Shown here: positions 16,894-26,336 of the stretch, piece after piece | Position numbering within the stretch: position 1 is the first letter of the stretch | Layout: every line of letters starts with the position of its first letter | Assembly: GCF_029502005.1 (NCBI RefSeq) | Contig: NZ_JAMQOT010000008.1 | Location: 62,001 to 126,000 of the forward strand | DNA: 64,000 bases | Reading direction: 5' to 3' | DNA from: Natrinema salsiterrestre | GTDB lineage: Archaea; Halobacteriota; Halobacteria; Halobacteriales; Natrialbaceae | Notes under the pieces: generated by a model | What the model was told of the DNA's origin: nothing | The model's database searches: none | What the model saw: only the letters and a program-made list of their open reading frames with translations | Translations under genes and position numbers: made by a program

Positions 16894-17310
16894 GATCGGC
16901 GGCGTTGGCCGAAATCGTCTCGGCGCGGGATCGGAAAGGCGGCTAAAACGACCACATTCTCTCGCTGAGGACGTGCGATTAGACGAATGTCAATCTCCGA
17001 CCGCTCCGGCGCGACGGGCGGGCAATATCTGCCGCGCGCGAGCGTATTCGAGCCGATACGCCCGTACTGGCCCCTATTTCGCGGCGATTATCTCGGTCGG
17101 AGACGCTTTCGCGGCTCGGAGTGGGTTGACAAACGAGTAAAATATAACCGGTGTTCGAAAAAGACGTGATTTCGAATGGCCTTATACACGTTAAATCTGC
17201 TCTAGCTTTGGACGGATTCACCTATTACAGGGAGTATTATGACCATCTGTAAAGGCTAATGCTTAAATGATACAGGTACAAGAACCTCTAACGTGATTAG
17301 GAGGACGATC
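16894..17310. other. Intergenic region with the amt promoter
   Basis: About 420 bp without a convincing gene. The right half is notably AT-rich. A TATA-like GCTTAAATGA (17261-17270) lies about 30 nt before a Shine-Dalgarno sequence and leader ORF. The left half may end the hemB transcript, but I see no clear hairpin with a T tract. Confidence 0.45.
17299..17304 (+). promoter_or_regulatory. Canonical Shine-Dalgarno of the amt leader ORF
   Basis: AGGAGG ends six bases before the ATG at 17311. Such perfect sites are uncommon in haloarchaea, where many transcripts are leaderless. A second, weaker GAGGTG (17377-17382) stands eight bases before the amt ATG, inside the leader ORF. Confidence 0.6.
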
Positions 17311-17391
17311 ATGAACGAGATTGCATTGAAAGAGGACGATCGTATGGCAGATTCGAGTAGCAGTGACCGTGAGAGAGAGGTGCGTGCCTGA
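17311..17391 (+). CDS. 26-residue leader ORF translationally coupled to amt
   Basis: The short frame reads [20 protein letters not shown] followed by EREVRA and TGA. It has a perfect AGGAGG ribosome-binding site. Its stop codon overlaps the amt ATG by one base (TGATG at 17389-17393). This arrangement would make translation of the transporter depend on translation of the leader. The peptide is hydrophilic and serine-rich, with no known domain. It may act only as a translation relay. Confidence 0.45.
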   Translation: MNEIALKEDDRMADSSSSDREREVRA

Positions 17392-19055
17392 TGGAGCCGA
17401 CGATCCTGCAGGCCGATACCGAAATGCTGGCGGGGGCGCTCAACTACACGTGGATTCTGGTCGTGTCGTTCCTGATCTTCTTCATGCACGCGGGCTTCGC
17501 GATGCTGGAAGCGGGTCAGGTGCGATCGAAGAACGTCGCGAACCAGCTGACGAAGAACCTGCTGACCTGGTCGGTCGGCGTGATGGCGTTCTTCCTCGTC
17601 GGTGCTGGCGTGAGCAGTCTCGTCGGCGGCGGCGGCTTCACCTGGATCGCCGGAAACGATCCGGCGTCCTGGGCCGACGGCTGGCTGTACGGGGCCGTCT
17701 TCGCGATGACGGCGGCGACGATCGTCTCCGGTGCCGTCGCCGGACGCGCGAAGCTCCGCGCGTACGTGACCTACACGCTCTTGCTGGCGGCGGTCATCTA
17801 CCCCGTCGTCACCGGGATCACGTGGTCCGGTGCGTACGTTAGCCAGTTCCTCGGAACCGGCTTCCAGGACTTCGCCGGCGGGATGATCGTCCACGGGATG
17901 GGCGGCATCGCCGGCCTCACCGCGGCCTGGGTGCTCGGACCCCGCATGGACCGCTACAACAGCGACGGCAGCGTCAACGTCATTCCCGGTCACTCGATGA
18001 CGTTCGCGGTGCTGGGAACGCTCGTGCTCGCGTTCGGCTGGTACGGGTTCAACGTCGGGACGGCCTCGATCTTCGTCGAGAACAGCGCCGGAGAGATGGT
18101 GTTCAACGGTGCCGTCCTCGGTCGCGTCGCGCTGACGACGACGCTGGCGATGGCGATGGGGGCCATCGGCTCCGGTGCCGTCGCCCTCCTGAAAACCGGC
18201 AAAGTAGACACGCTCTACGTTGCGAACGGCCTGCTGGCCGGGCTCGTCGGCATCACGGCGATCCCCAACGTCGCCGCGTGGTGGGGCGCTATCGTCGTCG
18301 GCTTCCTCGCCGGCGCGCAGCTGCCGATCGTCTTCAGCTTCGTCGAAGAACGCCTGAAGATCGACGACGTCTGTGCGGTCTTCCCGGTTCACGGGTCCGC
18401 AGGCGTCCTCGGAACGCTGCTGTTCCCGTTCGTGGCCGCCCCGGGCGTCGTCGATAACGTCGTCAACGCGTTCGTCGCACAGCTGGCTGGCGTCGTCGCG
18501 ATCTCCGTCTGGACGATCGTCGCGACCGCCGCGGTCTTCGGTGCACTGAAGGCTGCCGGCCAGGCACGCGTCTCCGAGGAACACGAACGCGACGGGCTCG
18601 ACGTCTCCGAACACGGCGTCGATACCTACCCCGAGTTCGGACAGCCCGACATCGCCACCGACGGTGGCTCCACAGAAGTCATTCGCGCTGACGGTGGCAA
18701 GCCAAACGACGGCCAGATCAAGATGGTCACCGCGATCGTCCGTCCCGACCGCCTCGGTGCGATCAAGCAGTCGCTGGCCGAAGCCGGTGCACCATCGCTG
18801 ACCGTCACCAACGTCTCCGGTCGCGGCTCCCAGCCCGCGAAGAAAGGGCAGTGGCGCGGCGAGGAGTACACGGTCGATCTCCACCAGAAGGTCAAGATCG
18901 AGTGCGTCGTCGCGGACATCCCGGCGCAGGAAGTCGTCGACGCCATCCGCGAGGGTGCCGAAACCGGCGAACCCGGCGACGGCAAGATCTTCGTCATGCC
19001 CGTCGAGGGCGCGACCCAGATCCGCACCGGCAAGACCGGCCCCGACGCCGTCTAA
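17391..19055 (+). CDS. amt: Ammonium transporter with fused C-terminal P-II (GlnK-like) domain
   Basis: A 554-residue membrane protein. Residues about 15-395 are a standard Amt channel with roughly 11 helices and the twin pore histidines H168 and H334. After a 45-residue acidic linker, residues 442-554 form a complete P-II domain. It has a T-loop containing [10 protein letters not shown] (the tyrosine equals Tyr51 of GlnB/GlnK and the usual Tyr46 is Trp) and a B-loop/C-terminal part, [19 protein letters not shown], for ATP/ADP and 2-oxoglutarate sensing. Normally GlnK is a separate protein that plugs Amt when nitrogen is sufficient. Here the gate is covalently attached. No separate glnK lies downstream. 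Confidence 0.95.
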   Translation: MEPTILQADTEMLAGALNYTWILVVSFLIFFMHAGFAMLEAGQVRSKNVANQLTKNLLTWSVGVMAFFLVGAGVSSLVGGGGFTWIAGNDPASWADGWLYGAVFAMTAATIVSGAVAGRAKLRAYVTYTLLLAAVIYPVVTGITWSGAYVSQFLGTGFQDFAGGMIVHGMGGIAGLTAAWVLGPRMDRYNSDGSVNVIPGHSMTFAVLGTLVLAFGWYGFNVGTASIFVENSAGEMVFNGAVLGRVALTTTLAMAMGAIGSGAVALLKTGKVDTLYVANGLLAGLVGITAIPNVAAWWGAIVVGFLAGAQLPIVFSFVEERLKIDDVCAVFPVHGSAGVLGTLLFPFVAAPGVVDNVVNAFVAQLAGVVAISVWTIVATAAVFGALKAAGQARVSEEHERDGLDVSEHGVDTYPEFGQPDIATDGGSTEVIRADGGKPNDGQIKMVTAIVRPDRLGAIKQSLAEAGAPSLTVTNVSGRGSQPAKKGQWRGEEYTVDLHQKVKIECVVADIPAQEVVDAIREGAETGEPGDGKIFVMPVEGATQIRTGKTGPDAV

Positions 19056-19444
19056 GGTCGGGCCACGCGGTCGGTCGATCGCGGTCCGCCCGCCGACGGA
19101 CCGCGACGTGAGGAGACTCACGCGACCCACGGTTCACTGTGGCCTCTGACAATCGGCATCCGACGACTCGATGCCCGCCCGAACCGGGCATCGTGTCGGC
19201 TGGAGCTGTTTCGGCTCGCGGCCGACGCCAGTGCAGTCCGCTGTGGTTTCGATCGGTCGACGCTGTACTGGGTTCGACGCAGTCCGTGTCGCTCTTTTCG
19301 CGTGCCATCAACGTACCTCGAGCCGCGGGTATCGCGTGTCCGCCGACGAAACGCGGGAGTGAGGGGGGACACGTTCGGCGGCGAGTCGGCGGTTCGGAGA
19401 CGGACCTCGGTACTACTTTGCCGCCCGAATCCGAAGGCCCGCGC
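19056..19444. other. Intergenic region between amt and hemL with two hairpins
   Basis: A 390-bp spacer without a credible gene. It contains a perfect 10-bp hairpin just behind amt (19079-19106) and a 9-bp inverted repeat, CGATGCCCG / CGGGCATCG (19169-19193). Neither is followed by a T tract. The hemL promoter presumably lies at its right end. Confidence 0.45.
19079..19106 (+). terminator. 10-bp perfect hairpin downstream of amt
   Basis: TCGCGGTCCG (19079-19088) pairs with CGGACCGCGA (19097-19106) around an 8-nt loop, 24 bases after the amt stop. Position suggests transcript end or stabilisation. There is no T tract, so intrinsic termination is uncertain. Confidence 0.4.
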
Positions 19445-20791
19445 ATGACCGAGGACAACTCACGCGAGCTGTACGACCGGGCGCTGTCGGTGATGCCCGG
19501 CGGCGTCAACTCCGCGGTTCGCGCGGCGATCGAGCCGTATCCGTTTTTCGTGCAAAAGGGAGACGGCGGCCACGTTATCGACGCGGACGGCAATCGCTAC
19601 ATCGACTGGGTGATGGGATTGGGCCCGCTGTTGCTGGGTCACGACCTTCCCGAGCCGGTTCGGGCGGCCGTCCAGCAGAAGGCCAGTGAAGGCCCGATGT
19701 ACGGCACCCCGACGGAGGTCGAGGTCGACCTCGCGGAGTTCGTCGTCCGCCACGTGCCGAGCGTCGAGAAGATCCGCTTCGTCAACTCCGGAACCGAGGC
19801 GACGGTCTCGGCCGTGCGACTCGCACGGGGGTATACCGGCCGGAACAAGATCGTCGTCATGCAGGGCGGCTACCACGGCGCACAGGAGTCGACGCTGGTC
19901 GAGGGCGACGCCGAGAATCCGACGCCCTCCTCGGCCGGCATCCCCCAGTCCTTTGCCGAACACACCGTCCCGGTACCGTTCAACGACGAGGACGCGATGC
20001 GAGAGGCCTTCGAGGAACACGGCGACGACATCGCGGCCGTCCTCACCGAGCCCATTCTGGGCAACTACGGTATCGTCTACCCCGAAGAGGGGTACCACGA
20101 GTTCCTCCGCGAGATCACCGAGGACCACGGCTCGCTGCTGATCTTCGACGAAGTGATCACCGGCTTCCGCGTCGGCGGCCTCGGCTGTGCCCAGAGCGAG
20201 TTCGGGATCACGCCCGACCTGACGACCTTCGGGAAGATCATCGGCGGCGGCTTCCCCGTCGGCGCGATCGGCGGCCGCGCCGAACTCGTCGAACACCTCA
20301 CGCCCTCCGGCGACGTCTTCCAGGCCGGTACCTTCTCCGGCCACCCCGTCACCATGGCCGCCGGCCTCGAGACCCTGAAATTCGCCGCCGAGAACGACGT
20401 CTACGGCCACGTCAACGGACTCGGCGATCGGCTCCGAAGCGGGCTGACCGACATCGTCGCCGATCAGGCCCCGAGCTACACCGTCACCGGCACCGACAGC
20501 ATGTTCAAGGTGATCTTCACCCGGGAGGGACCGGGGCCGGACTCCCTGGAGGAACAGTGCGAGGCCGGCTGTCGACAGGACCCGACCTGTCCGCGCTACG
20601 ACTACTGTCCGAAAAACGCCGGGGACGTCAAAAACGCCGAAACCGAACGCTGGCGGCGCATCTTCTGGGGAGAAATGAAAGACCAGGACGTCTTCCTCTC
20701 GCAGAACCAGTTCGAGTGTCAGTTCGTCAGTTACGGCCACACCGAGGAGGACGTCGAAGAGACGCTCGAGGCGTACAAGCGAGCGCTCTAG
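19445..20791 (+). CDS. hemL: Glutamate-1-semialdehyde 2,1-aminomutase
   Basis: A 448-residue PLP enzyme of the class III aminotransferase fold that makes 5-aminolevulinate from glutamate-1-semialdehyde (C5 pathway). The PLP lysine is K264 in [23 protein letters not shown] (113-120) and [11 protein letters not shown] (234-244) are the cofactor- and substrate-binding segments. A cysteine-bearing insert (C372, C376, C382, C388) follows [10 protein letters not shown] and is not part of bacterial HemL. It could bind a metal. The start at 19445 removes an implausible upstream extension. hemA was not found in the window. Confidence 0.96.
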   Translation: MTEDNSRELYDRALSVMPGGVNSAVRAAIEPYPFFVQKGDGGHVIDADGNRYIDWVMGLGPLLLGHDLPEPVRAAVQQKASEGPMYGTPTEVEVDLAEFVVRHVPSVEKIRFVNSGTEATVSAVRLARGYTGRNKIVVMQGGYHGAQESTLVEGDAENPTPSSAGIPQSFAEHTVPVPFNDEDAMREAFEEHGDDIAAVLTEPILGNYGIVYPEEGYHEFLREITEDHGSLLIFDEVITGFRVGGLGCAQSEFGITPDLTTFGKIIGGGFPVGAIGGRAELVEHLTPSGDVFQAGTFSGHPVTMAAGLETLKFAAENDVYGHVNGLGDRLRSGLTDIVADQAPSYTVTGTDSMFKVIFTREGPGPDSLEEQCEAGCRQDPTCPRYDYCPKNAGDVKNAETERWRRIFWGEMKDQDVFLSQNQFECQFVSYGHTEEDVEETLEAYKRAL

Positions 20792-20821
20792 TCGAACCCT
20801 GCCGGGAGGACTCGAGGTCGA

Positions 20822-22003
20822 TCACTCGGACGACAGCGCTGCCAGTCCGCGCTCTTCGGGTGAGCCGTCCCGTTCGGGCGAGACGGCCGGGAGTTCGACC
20901 GCAAAGCGACTCCCCTCGGGGCCGGTGTCGACGAGTTCGACGGCCCCGTCGTAGCGGGTGACCAGTTGGTCGACCAGGTAGAGTCCCAGTCCGTGCGTGC
21001 TGCCGTGGCTTTCGACCCGATCGAAGAGCGAGTCGAGCTCCGAGTCGGGGATCCCGGGACCGTTGTCCGCGATTTCGAACCGGACGGTATCGGGACCGGG
21101 CTCGACCGTGACCGTGACGCGCGGGGTCGCAGCGTCGTTGTGCTCGACCGCGTTCGAGAGGAGATTGGCGAAGATACGGGGGAGCAAGTCGTCGGCGCGG
21201 ACGAAGACGGCCGACGGAATCGACGCTTCCACGTCGATTCCCTCCCGTCCGTTCTCCAGTTTTCGAACTTCGGCCCGCACCACTCGAGCGGCGTCGACCG
21301 GCTCGAGCCGGACGTTCCCGTCGGTGGTCTGGAGCAGGATACGCACGTCGTCGATCACCGTCGACATGTCCTCGGAGTGATCGATGACGATCTCGAGCCA
21401 CCGGCGGCTGCGGTCGTCCAGCGACGACTCCTCCTCGAGCACCTGCGACGCGTAGCCGTTGATGACCGTCGCGGTGTTCAACACCTCGTGTCGGAGAATG
21501 CCGTTGAGGTAATCGAGGTAGTCCCGCTGGGCCTCGACGTGTTCCGTTCGGAGGGCCGCGCGTTCGGCGGACAGGGCGCGCTCGATGGCGCGCCCTTCGA
21601 GACAGCCGATGAGCAAGCCGGTCCCGGCGCCGACGGTCACGGCCCACCGACCCCACGAGAAGGCGACGAGCCACGAGTCGGGCGGGACGACGGACATGAG
21701 GAGGACGTTGACGAGCAGAAAGGTGAGCAAGCCCCCGAGACACCACCCCGCGATGCGCGGGTAGCGTGTCGAGGAGAGCGCGGACGAACGGAGCCAGTAG
21801 CCGGCGTACGTGATGCCGATCAGGAACGGCATCGTCGTGAGGACGCCGACGAGGAACTCGGCATCGTCGACGGAGTTCGGATCGAACGCGTAAAGCAGGA
21901 CGGTTTCACCGAGGACGACGACCGCCAGCAGTAGTCCGGACCCGATCAGATACGCCGGGATTCGGTCTCTGGAGAGCACACTGCCGTCCGGCGACCATCG
22001 CAT
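20822..22003 (-). CDS. Membrane sensor histidine kinase
   Basis: A 393-residue histidine kinase. Four transmembrane helices (about 16-39, 50-71, 85-106 and 115-134) are followed by a short linker and a HisKA-like helix with the phospho-acceptor His in GILRHEVLNTA (H172). The HATPase domain follows, with LLSNAVEHND (N box), DNGPGIP (G1) and GLGLYL (G2). There is no PAS or HAMP domain, so sensing probably uses the membrane part. No response regulator is adjacent. The gene lies 86 bp downstream of the nitric oxide reductase gene on the same strand, which may or may not reflect function. It converges with hemL. Confidence 0.9.
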   Translation of the reverse strand: MRWSPDGSVLSRDRIPAYLIGSGLLLAVVVLGETVLLYAFDPNSVDDAEFLVGVLTTMPFLIGITYAGYWLRSSALSSTRYPRIAGWCLGGLLTFLLVNVLLMSVVPPDSWLVAFSWGRWAVTVGAGTGLLIGCLEGRAIERALSAERAALRTEHVEAQRDYLDYLNGILRHEVLNTATVINGYASQVLEEESSLDDRSRRWLEIVIDHSEDMSTVIDDVRILLQTTDGNVRLEPVDAARVVRAEVRKLENGREGIDVEASIPSAVFVRADDLLPRIFANLLSNAVEHNDAATPRVTVTVEPGPDTVRFEIADNGPGIPDSELDSLFDRVESHGSTHGLGLYLVDQLVTRYDGAVELVDTGPEGSRFAVELPAVSPERDGSPEERGLAALSSE

Positions 22004-22089
22004 ACCCTGCTAACGACAGTCGACACTGTTAGCAGTTCCGGCCGTCGGAGGGCGATACCCGACGGCGACGAAACGGGACGGGGCGGCAA

Positions 22090-24408
22090 TCAGTCGTCGT
22101 CGCTGACCGGCTCGACGGCGTCGCGCTCGCCGAAGATCCGGTCGGCGATGACGTGGCTACTCGTCTCGCCGGCGGTCGCCTTCCGCTGGAAGAGCAGCTT
22201 CGCGCCGACGTCCCAGGCGAAGAGGACCGCCCCGGCGATCAACAGCGTGTCGCCGGGCATGCGCAGCCAGAACAGCGTCTGGATCAGCCCGCCGCTGTAG
22301 AACTCGAGGCTGCGCGCCGCGGCGTAGCTCTGGGTGAACGCCGTCTCGAGCTGGAGGAATCCGATGGGGAGCAGGGACAGGAAGATCATCAGCGCCAGTC
22401 CGACGTTGCAACACCAGAACGACCAGCGCAGCCGCCGGCTGGACCAGGCCTCGGCGCGGGTGGTCAGCCGGAGGATGTAGACGGCCATCCCCATCGCGAG
22501 CAGGCCGAACGCGCCGAACATCGCGCCGTGGGCGTGGGCCACGGTGAGGTAGGTCCCGGTCTGGTAGTAGCTGATCAGCGGGAGGTTGATGAAGAAGCCG
22601 ATGACGCCGGCTCCGAAGAAGTTCCAGACGCTCGAGGCGACGATGAAGTAGAAGGCCATCCGGTAGGGGAAGTCCGTCCCCGCGGTGTCCATCGCGCGGT
22701 ACTGGCCCAGCGCCTCGTAGAGGATGAACAGGAGCGGGATGAACTCGAGCGTCGAGAAGACGCTGCCGATGGGCAGCCAGGCCTCGGGGAGGCCGACCCA
22801 CCAGTAGTGGTGGGAGACGCCGATGATGCCGCTGCCCATCACGAGCGCGGCCTGGAAGATGACGGCCTTCTCGGCGGACTTCTTCCGCAGGAGGTTCATC
22901 GAGACCAGCGTGAGCGCGATGACGACGACGATGAAGAACTCGAAGACGCCCTCGACCCACATGTGGACGACCCACCAGCGCCAGAATTCGGTGGTGACGA
23001 TGTTGGTCTGGGGCGTGTAGAGGAAGCCGGCGATGAACAGCAACCCGATCGAACCGCCGGCGTAGACGATCATGTGGGCGAGCCCGTAGCGGGGCTCGCG
23101 ATCCAGCAGCGGCTTGAACCCGCGGGCCACGAGGGCGGTCCAGCCGAGGAAGCCCGCGAGCAGGCCGAACTGCCAGACCCGGCCGATCTCGAGGTACTCG
23201 AGGCCCTCGTTGCCCAGCAGCCACCAGAGCTGGTCGCCGAAGTAGTTGTGGATGCCGAGCCAGATGCCGGCCAGCCCGCCGACGGCGACGACGAGCAACG
23301 CGCCGACGAGGACTTTGACGTAGCGGGCTTGCTTGGGCGGTTCGCGGCCGGTCAGCAGCGGCGCGAGGAACAGGCCCGCGCCGAGCCACATCGTGGCGAT
23401 CCAGAGCACGCCCAGATCGACGTGCCAGGTCCGGGCGATCGACCAGGGCAGCCACTGGAGGATGTCGACCCCGATCAGTTCCCGCATCCCGAAGAAGCCG
23501 TCGCGCTCGACGTAGTAGTGGGCGAGCAGTCCGCCGAGGAACGTCTGGGCGGCGAACAGAAGCGCGCCGATCAGTATGAACCGGGTGCTCAACAGCTGGC
23601 TCGGCGTCAGATCGATTTCGCTGGGATGGGGTATCGAGACGCCCTCGGCGTTCGGTTCGGGGAGTTCGATGCTCTGGTAGAGCCAGATCGCCGCCCCGGC
23701 ACCGCCGACCAGCAACACCATCGCGATGACGCTCCAGGTCATCACCGGACCGCCGGCGCTGTTCCCCGCGGCGGGCGAGTACGGCCAGTCGTTGGTGAAC
23801 GACGCCTCGGATCCGGGGCGGTCGGTGTGGGAGATCCAGGCGGTCCACAGCGCGAAGTCGGCGAACTCCTCCGCCTCTTCGGCGCTCGGGATCTGTCCCT
23901 CGGGGATCCCGCGCTCGCGATCGCCCTCGTGGTAGCGTTCGACGTACTCCTCGCGGACCTGCTGATGGGCGTAGACCTCGGCGGCGGAGTACTCGACCTG
24001 CTCGGGCTCGTACTCGCTCGACTGGAGCTCGGTGCGGACCTGCCGGTCGATCCCGGCCTGTGCCGAGGCATCGAGAGCCGCGTACTCCTCACCGTGGCGC
24101 TCCTGCGCGTAGTACTCGCGCATGTGTTCGGTCTTCAGCTCGAGCGCGTTGGCGGTGTAGTCGGTGTCGTAGTAACTGCCGTGGCCCAGAATCGAGCCCT
24201 GATTCATCAAGCCGTTCTCCTGGAACACCGTCTTCCCGGACTGGACGTCGTCGCTCGTCGCGACCGTTTCGCCCTCCGGCCCGACGATCGTGTCGGGGAT
24301 CGCCGGTTCGTTCGCATACGAGAGCCACGCCCCACCGCCCATGACGATGAGGTTCACGACGAAGATCGTCGCGAGAAACGTGGCGAGTTGTTTCCTGGAT
24401 AGTTGCAT
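22090..24408 (-). CDS. norZ: Quinol-dependent nitric oxide reductase (NorZ/qNor-type NorB)
   Basis: A 772-residue membrane haem-copper oxidase relative that reduces two NO to N2O with electrons from quinol. An N-terminal helix (about 8-28) precedes a roughly 200-residue extracytoplasmic domain, the fused NorC-like part of qNor enzymes, which has no haem-c CxxCH motif. About 14 helices follow, containing the haem and non-haem iron histidines (WHVDLGVLW, VHMWVEG, SHHYWWVGLP, VAHAHGAMFG). The start at 24408 (MQLSRKQLATFLA) is preferred. The neighbouring truncated haemoglobin on the same strand suggests a joint NO-handling role in detoxification or denitrification. Confidence 0.95.
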   Translation of the reverse strand: MQLSRKQLATFLATIFVVNLIVMGGGAWLSYANEPAIPDTIVGPEGETVATSDDVQSGKTVFQENGLMNQGSILGHGSYYDTDYTANALELKTEHMREYYAQERHGEEYAALDASAQAGIDRQVRTELQSSEYEPEQVEYSAAEVYAHQQVREEYVERYHEGDRERGIPEGQIPSAEEAEEFADFALWTAWISHTDRPGSEASFTNDWPYSPAAGNSAGGPVMTWSVIAMVLLVGGAGAAIWLYQSIELPEPNAEGVSIPHPSEIDLTPSQLLSTRFILIGALLFAAQTFLGGLLAHYYVERDGFFGMRELIGVDILQWLPWSIARTWHVDLGVLWIATMWLGAGLFLAPLLTGREPPKQARYVKVLVGALLVVAVGGLAGIWLGIHNYFGDQLWWLLGNEGLEYLEIGRVWQFGLLAGFLGWTALVARGFKPLLDREPRYGLAHMIVYAGGSIGLLFIAGFLYTPQTNIVTTEFWRWWVVHMWVEGVFEFFIVVVIALTLVSMNLLRKKSAEKAVIFQAALVMGSGIIGVSHHYWWVGLPEAWLPIGSVFSTLEFIPLLFILYEALGQYRAMDTAGTDFPYRMAFYFIVASSVWNFFGAGVIGFFINLPLISYYQTGTYLTVAHAHGAMFGAFGLLAMGMAVYILRLTTRAEAWSSRRLRWSFWCCNVGLALMIFLSLLPIGFLQLETAFTQSYAAARSLEFYSGGLIQTLFWLRMPGDTLLIAGAVLFAWDVGAKLLFQRKATAGETSSHVIADRIFGERDAVEPVSDDD

Positions 24409-24599
24409 GACATCCGCGACTCGAACGGAAAGCCCCGTCAAACGGCCCGTGAATTCCTACGATCTGGAAAAAGGGGCGAACAAATTCGCGAAAGCGGTTA
24501 GGGGAGGGACGGTCGTAGCCGTCGGTATTCCCGTTCGCCGTTATCCGCGGGCGGAAAAGAGAGCCGTCTCGCCGCATCGACCGATCCGCCGCGGCGGGG

Positions 24600-24965
24600 T
24601 CAGTCGGCCGCCGTGACGATCGCGTCTTGATAGCTCGCGATCTCCTCGAGGACCGCCTCGCGGTCGTCCTCACCGACGTCGAATTCCGCGAGCGCGTCGT
24701 CGAGGTGGGTCGCGATCGCCCGGAAGTCCGCCGGCGTGATGCCCATGTCCGCGTGAACAGTTTCCATCTCTCCGCCGGAGTACTCGACCGGGCCGCCGGT
24801 GACCGAACTGATGAACTGGGCCTGGTGTGCGCGCTGTTTCTGCATATCGACGTCGTCGAAGTAGCCTGCGACCTGATCGTCCGCCATGACGCGGCCGTAG
24901 AACTCGTCGACGACGGCCGTGATCGCGTCTTCGCCACCGAGTCGCTCGTAGAGGGTCTCTGCCAT
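24600..24965 (-). CDS. Group I truncated haemoglobin
   Basis: A 121-residue 2-on-2 globin. Key features are YERLGGEDAI at the N terminus, the B10 tyrosine Y23 in EFYGRV, distal-side glutamines in RAHQAQF, and the proximal His H71 in METVHADMGI. Such globins bind O2 and NO and can oxidise NO to nitrate. The start at 24965 (MAETLYERLGG) is supported by a TATA-like TTTATAC about 25 nt upstream, i.e. a leaderless transcript. It lies 190 bp upstream of norZ on the same strand and is divergent from hemC. Confidence 0.93.
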   Translation of the reverse strand: MAETLYERLGGEDAITAVVDEFYGRVMADDQVAGYFDDVDMQKQRAHQAQFISSVTGGPVEYSGGEMETVHADMGITPADFRAIATHLDDALAEFDVGEDDREAVLEEIASYQDAIVTAAD

Positions 24966-24983
24966 TCGTCCGAATGGATCCGG

Positions 24984-24996
24984 TTGAAGTAGTATA
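24984..24996 (-). promoter_or_regulatory. TATA-like box of the truncated haemoglobin gene
   Basis: On the minus strand GGTATTTATACTA lies about 25-30 nt before the ATG at 24965, matching the haloarchaeal TATA position for leaderless genes. Confidence 0.5.
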
Positions 24997-25179
24997 AATA
25001 CCATCCCGAACCTGTTTTGCAAAAATCTTGTGTGTGAATACCACTCGTATCGCTGTGGTCGATTCGGCTGAACGGCCGCGACGGTCGATTCTCGCCGAAA
25101 TCGCTCGTGTCAGTATCTCGTGTCTCTCTCGCGTCGGACAAGCGTGCGCTTTTCATACTCGAGGCTCCGACGGATGCCT

Positions 25180-26322
25180 ATGAGAACGCGCGGGACGCTG
25201 CGACTGGCGACGAGGGGGTCCGCACTCGCCCGGCGACAGGCCTCACTGGTACGAGACGCGCTCGAGGAGCGCCGGTACGAGGTCGAACTCGTCACCGTCG
25301 ACACGACCGGAGACCAGATCAGAGACGAGTTGATTCACCGACTCGGCAAGACCGGAGCGTTCGTTCGCGAACTGGACGAGCGGGTCCTCGAGGGAGACCT
25401 CGACGCCGCGGTCCACTCGATGAAGGACATGCCGACCGAACAGCCCGAAGAACTCGTGACCGCTGCGGTTCCCGAGCGAGGACGGCCGGGTGACGCCCTC
25501 ATCACGCCCGACGGAACGACGCTCGAGGAACTGCCCGCCGGCGCGACCGTCGGCACCTCGAGCCTCCGCCGGCGCGCGCAACTGCTCTCGGAGCGACCGG
25601 ACCTCGAGGTCGAGCCGCTGCGCGGGAACGTCGACACGCGCATCGAGAAGCTGCTCGCGCCCGCGCTACAGGAAGAACATCAGGAGCGAACGGAAGCCGA
25701 CAAGGAGCGCAAGGGCAACACGGGCAACGACGACTTCGACCCCGAGTACGACCGCACCACCGACGAGTGGTTCGACGACCTCTCGGAACTCGAGAAGGGC
25801 GCGCTCGGCCGCGAAGTCGAGACGGCGTACGACGCGATCGTCCTCGCGCAGGCCGGGCTCGAGCGCAGCGGGCTCGCCCACTACGTCGACTATCAGGAGC
25901 TTCCGACGTCGACGTTCGTCCCGGCACCGGGACAGGGGGCGCTCGCGGTGACCGCGCCCGACGGGGAGACGGCCCGCGACATCCAGACCGCGATCGATCA
26001 CCCGCGGAGCCGCGTCGAGACGACCGTCGAACGGACGATTCTGGCGGAGCTGGGCGGCGGCTGTATCGCTCCCGTCGGCATCTACGCGGTCGTTCAGGGC
26101 GAGTACGTCCACGCGACGGTCAGCGTCTTCGACCGCGACGGCGAGGAGTCGGTTACCGGCAGTCGAGACCTCCCGATCGAAACCCACGCCGAAGCCGCCC
26201 GCGAGTTCGCGCGGGACCTCGCGGACCGCGGGGCGGCGGCCCTGATCGAAGAGGCCCGCGAAGACGCCGAGGGCGACGGCGACGAGAGCGTCTCCGAGGA
26301 AGATAAGCCCGAGGGGAAGTAG
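25180..26322 (+). CDS. hemC: Hydroxymethylbilane synthase (porphobilinogen deaminase)
   Basis: A 380-residue enzyme that polymerises four porphobilinogens into hydroxymethylbilane. Recognisable parts are LRLATRGSALARRQA at the N terminus, HSMKDMPTE, GTSSLRRRAQL and RGNVDTRIEKL. The cofactor-binding cysteine is in LGGGCIAPVG. An acidic insert (about residues 165-205) and an acidic tail are haloarchaeal additions. A TATA-like TTTCATAC about 26 nt upstream favours the ATG at 25180 over the one at 25174. It is first in the operon hemC-cobA-hemD, with 14 bp to cobA. Confidence 0.96.
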   Translation: MRTRGTLRLATRGSALARRQASLVRDALEERRYEVELVTVDTTGDQIRDELIHRLGKTGAFVRELDERVLEGDLDAAVHSMKDMPTEQPEELVTAAVPERGRPGDALITPDGTTLEELPAGATVGTSSLRRRAQLLSERPDLEVEPLRGNVDTRIEKLLAPALQEEHQERTEADKERKGNTGNDDFDPEYDRTTDEWFDDLSELEKGALGREVETAYDAIVLAQAGLERSGLAHYVDYQELPTSTFVPAPGQGALAVTAPDGETARDIQTAIDHPRSRVETTVERTILAELGGGCIAPVGIYAVVQGEYVHATVSVFDRDGEESVTGSRDLPIETHAEAAREFARDLADRGAAALIEEAREDAEGDGDESVSEEDKPEGK

Positions 26323-26336
26323 CTAGCGAGTACCGA

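Noticed and set aside
16987-17169. 60-codon plus-strand frame upstream of amt
   Set aside because: Basic composition, no recognisable motif, and it lies in the AT-rich promoter region of amt.
22153-24402. 749-codon plus-strand frame opposite norZ
   Set aside because: Antisense shadow caused by high GC; norZ on the other strand has the complete haem-copper oxidase pattern.
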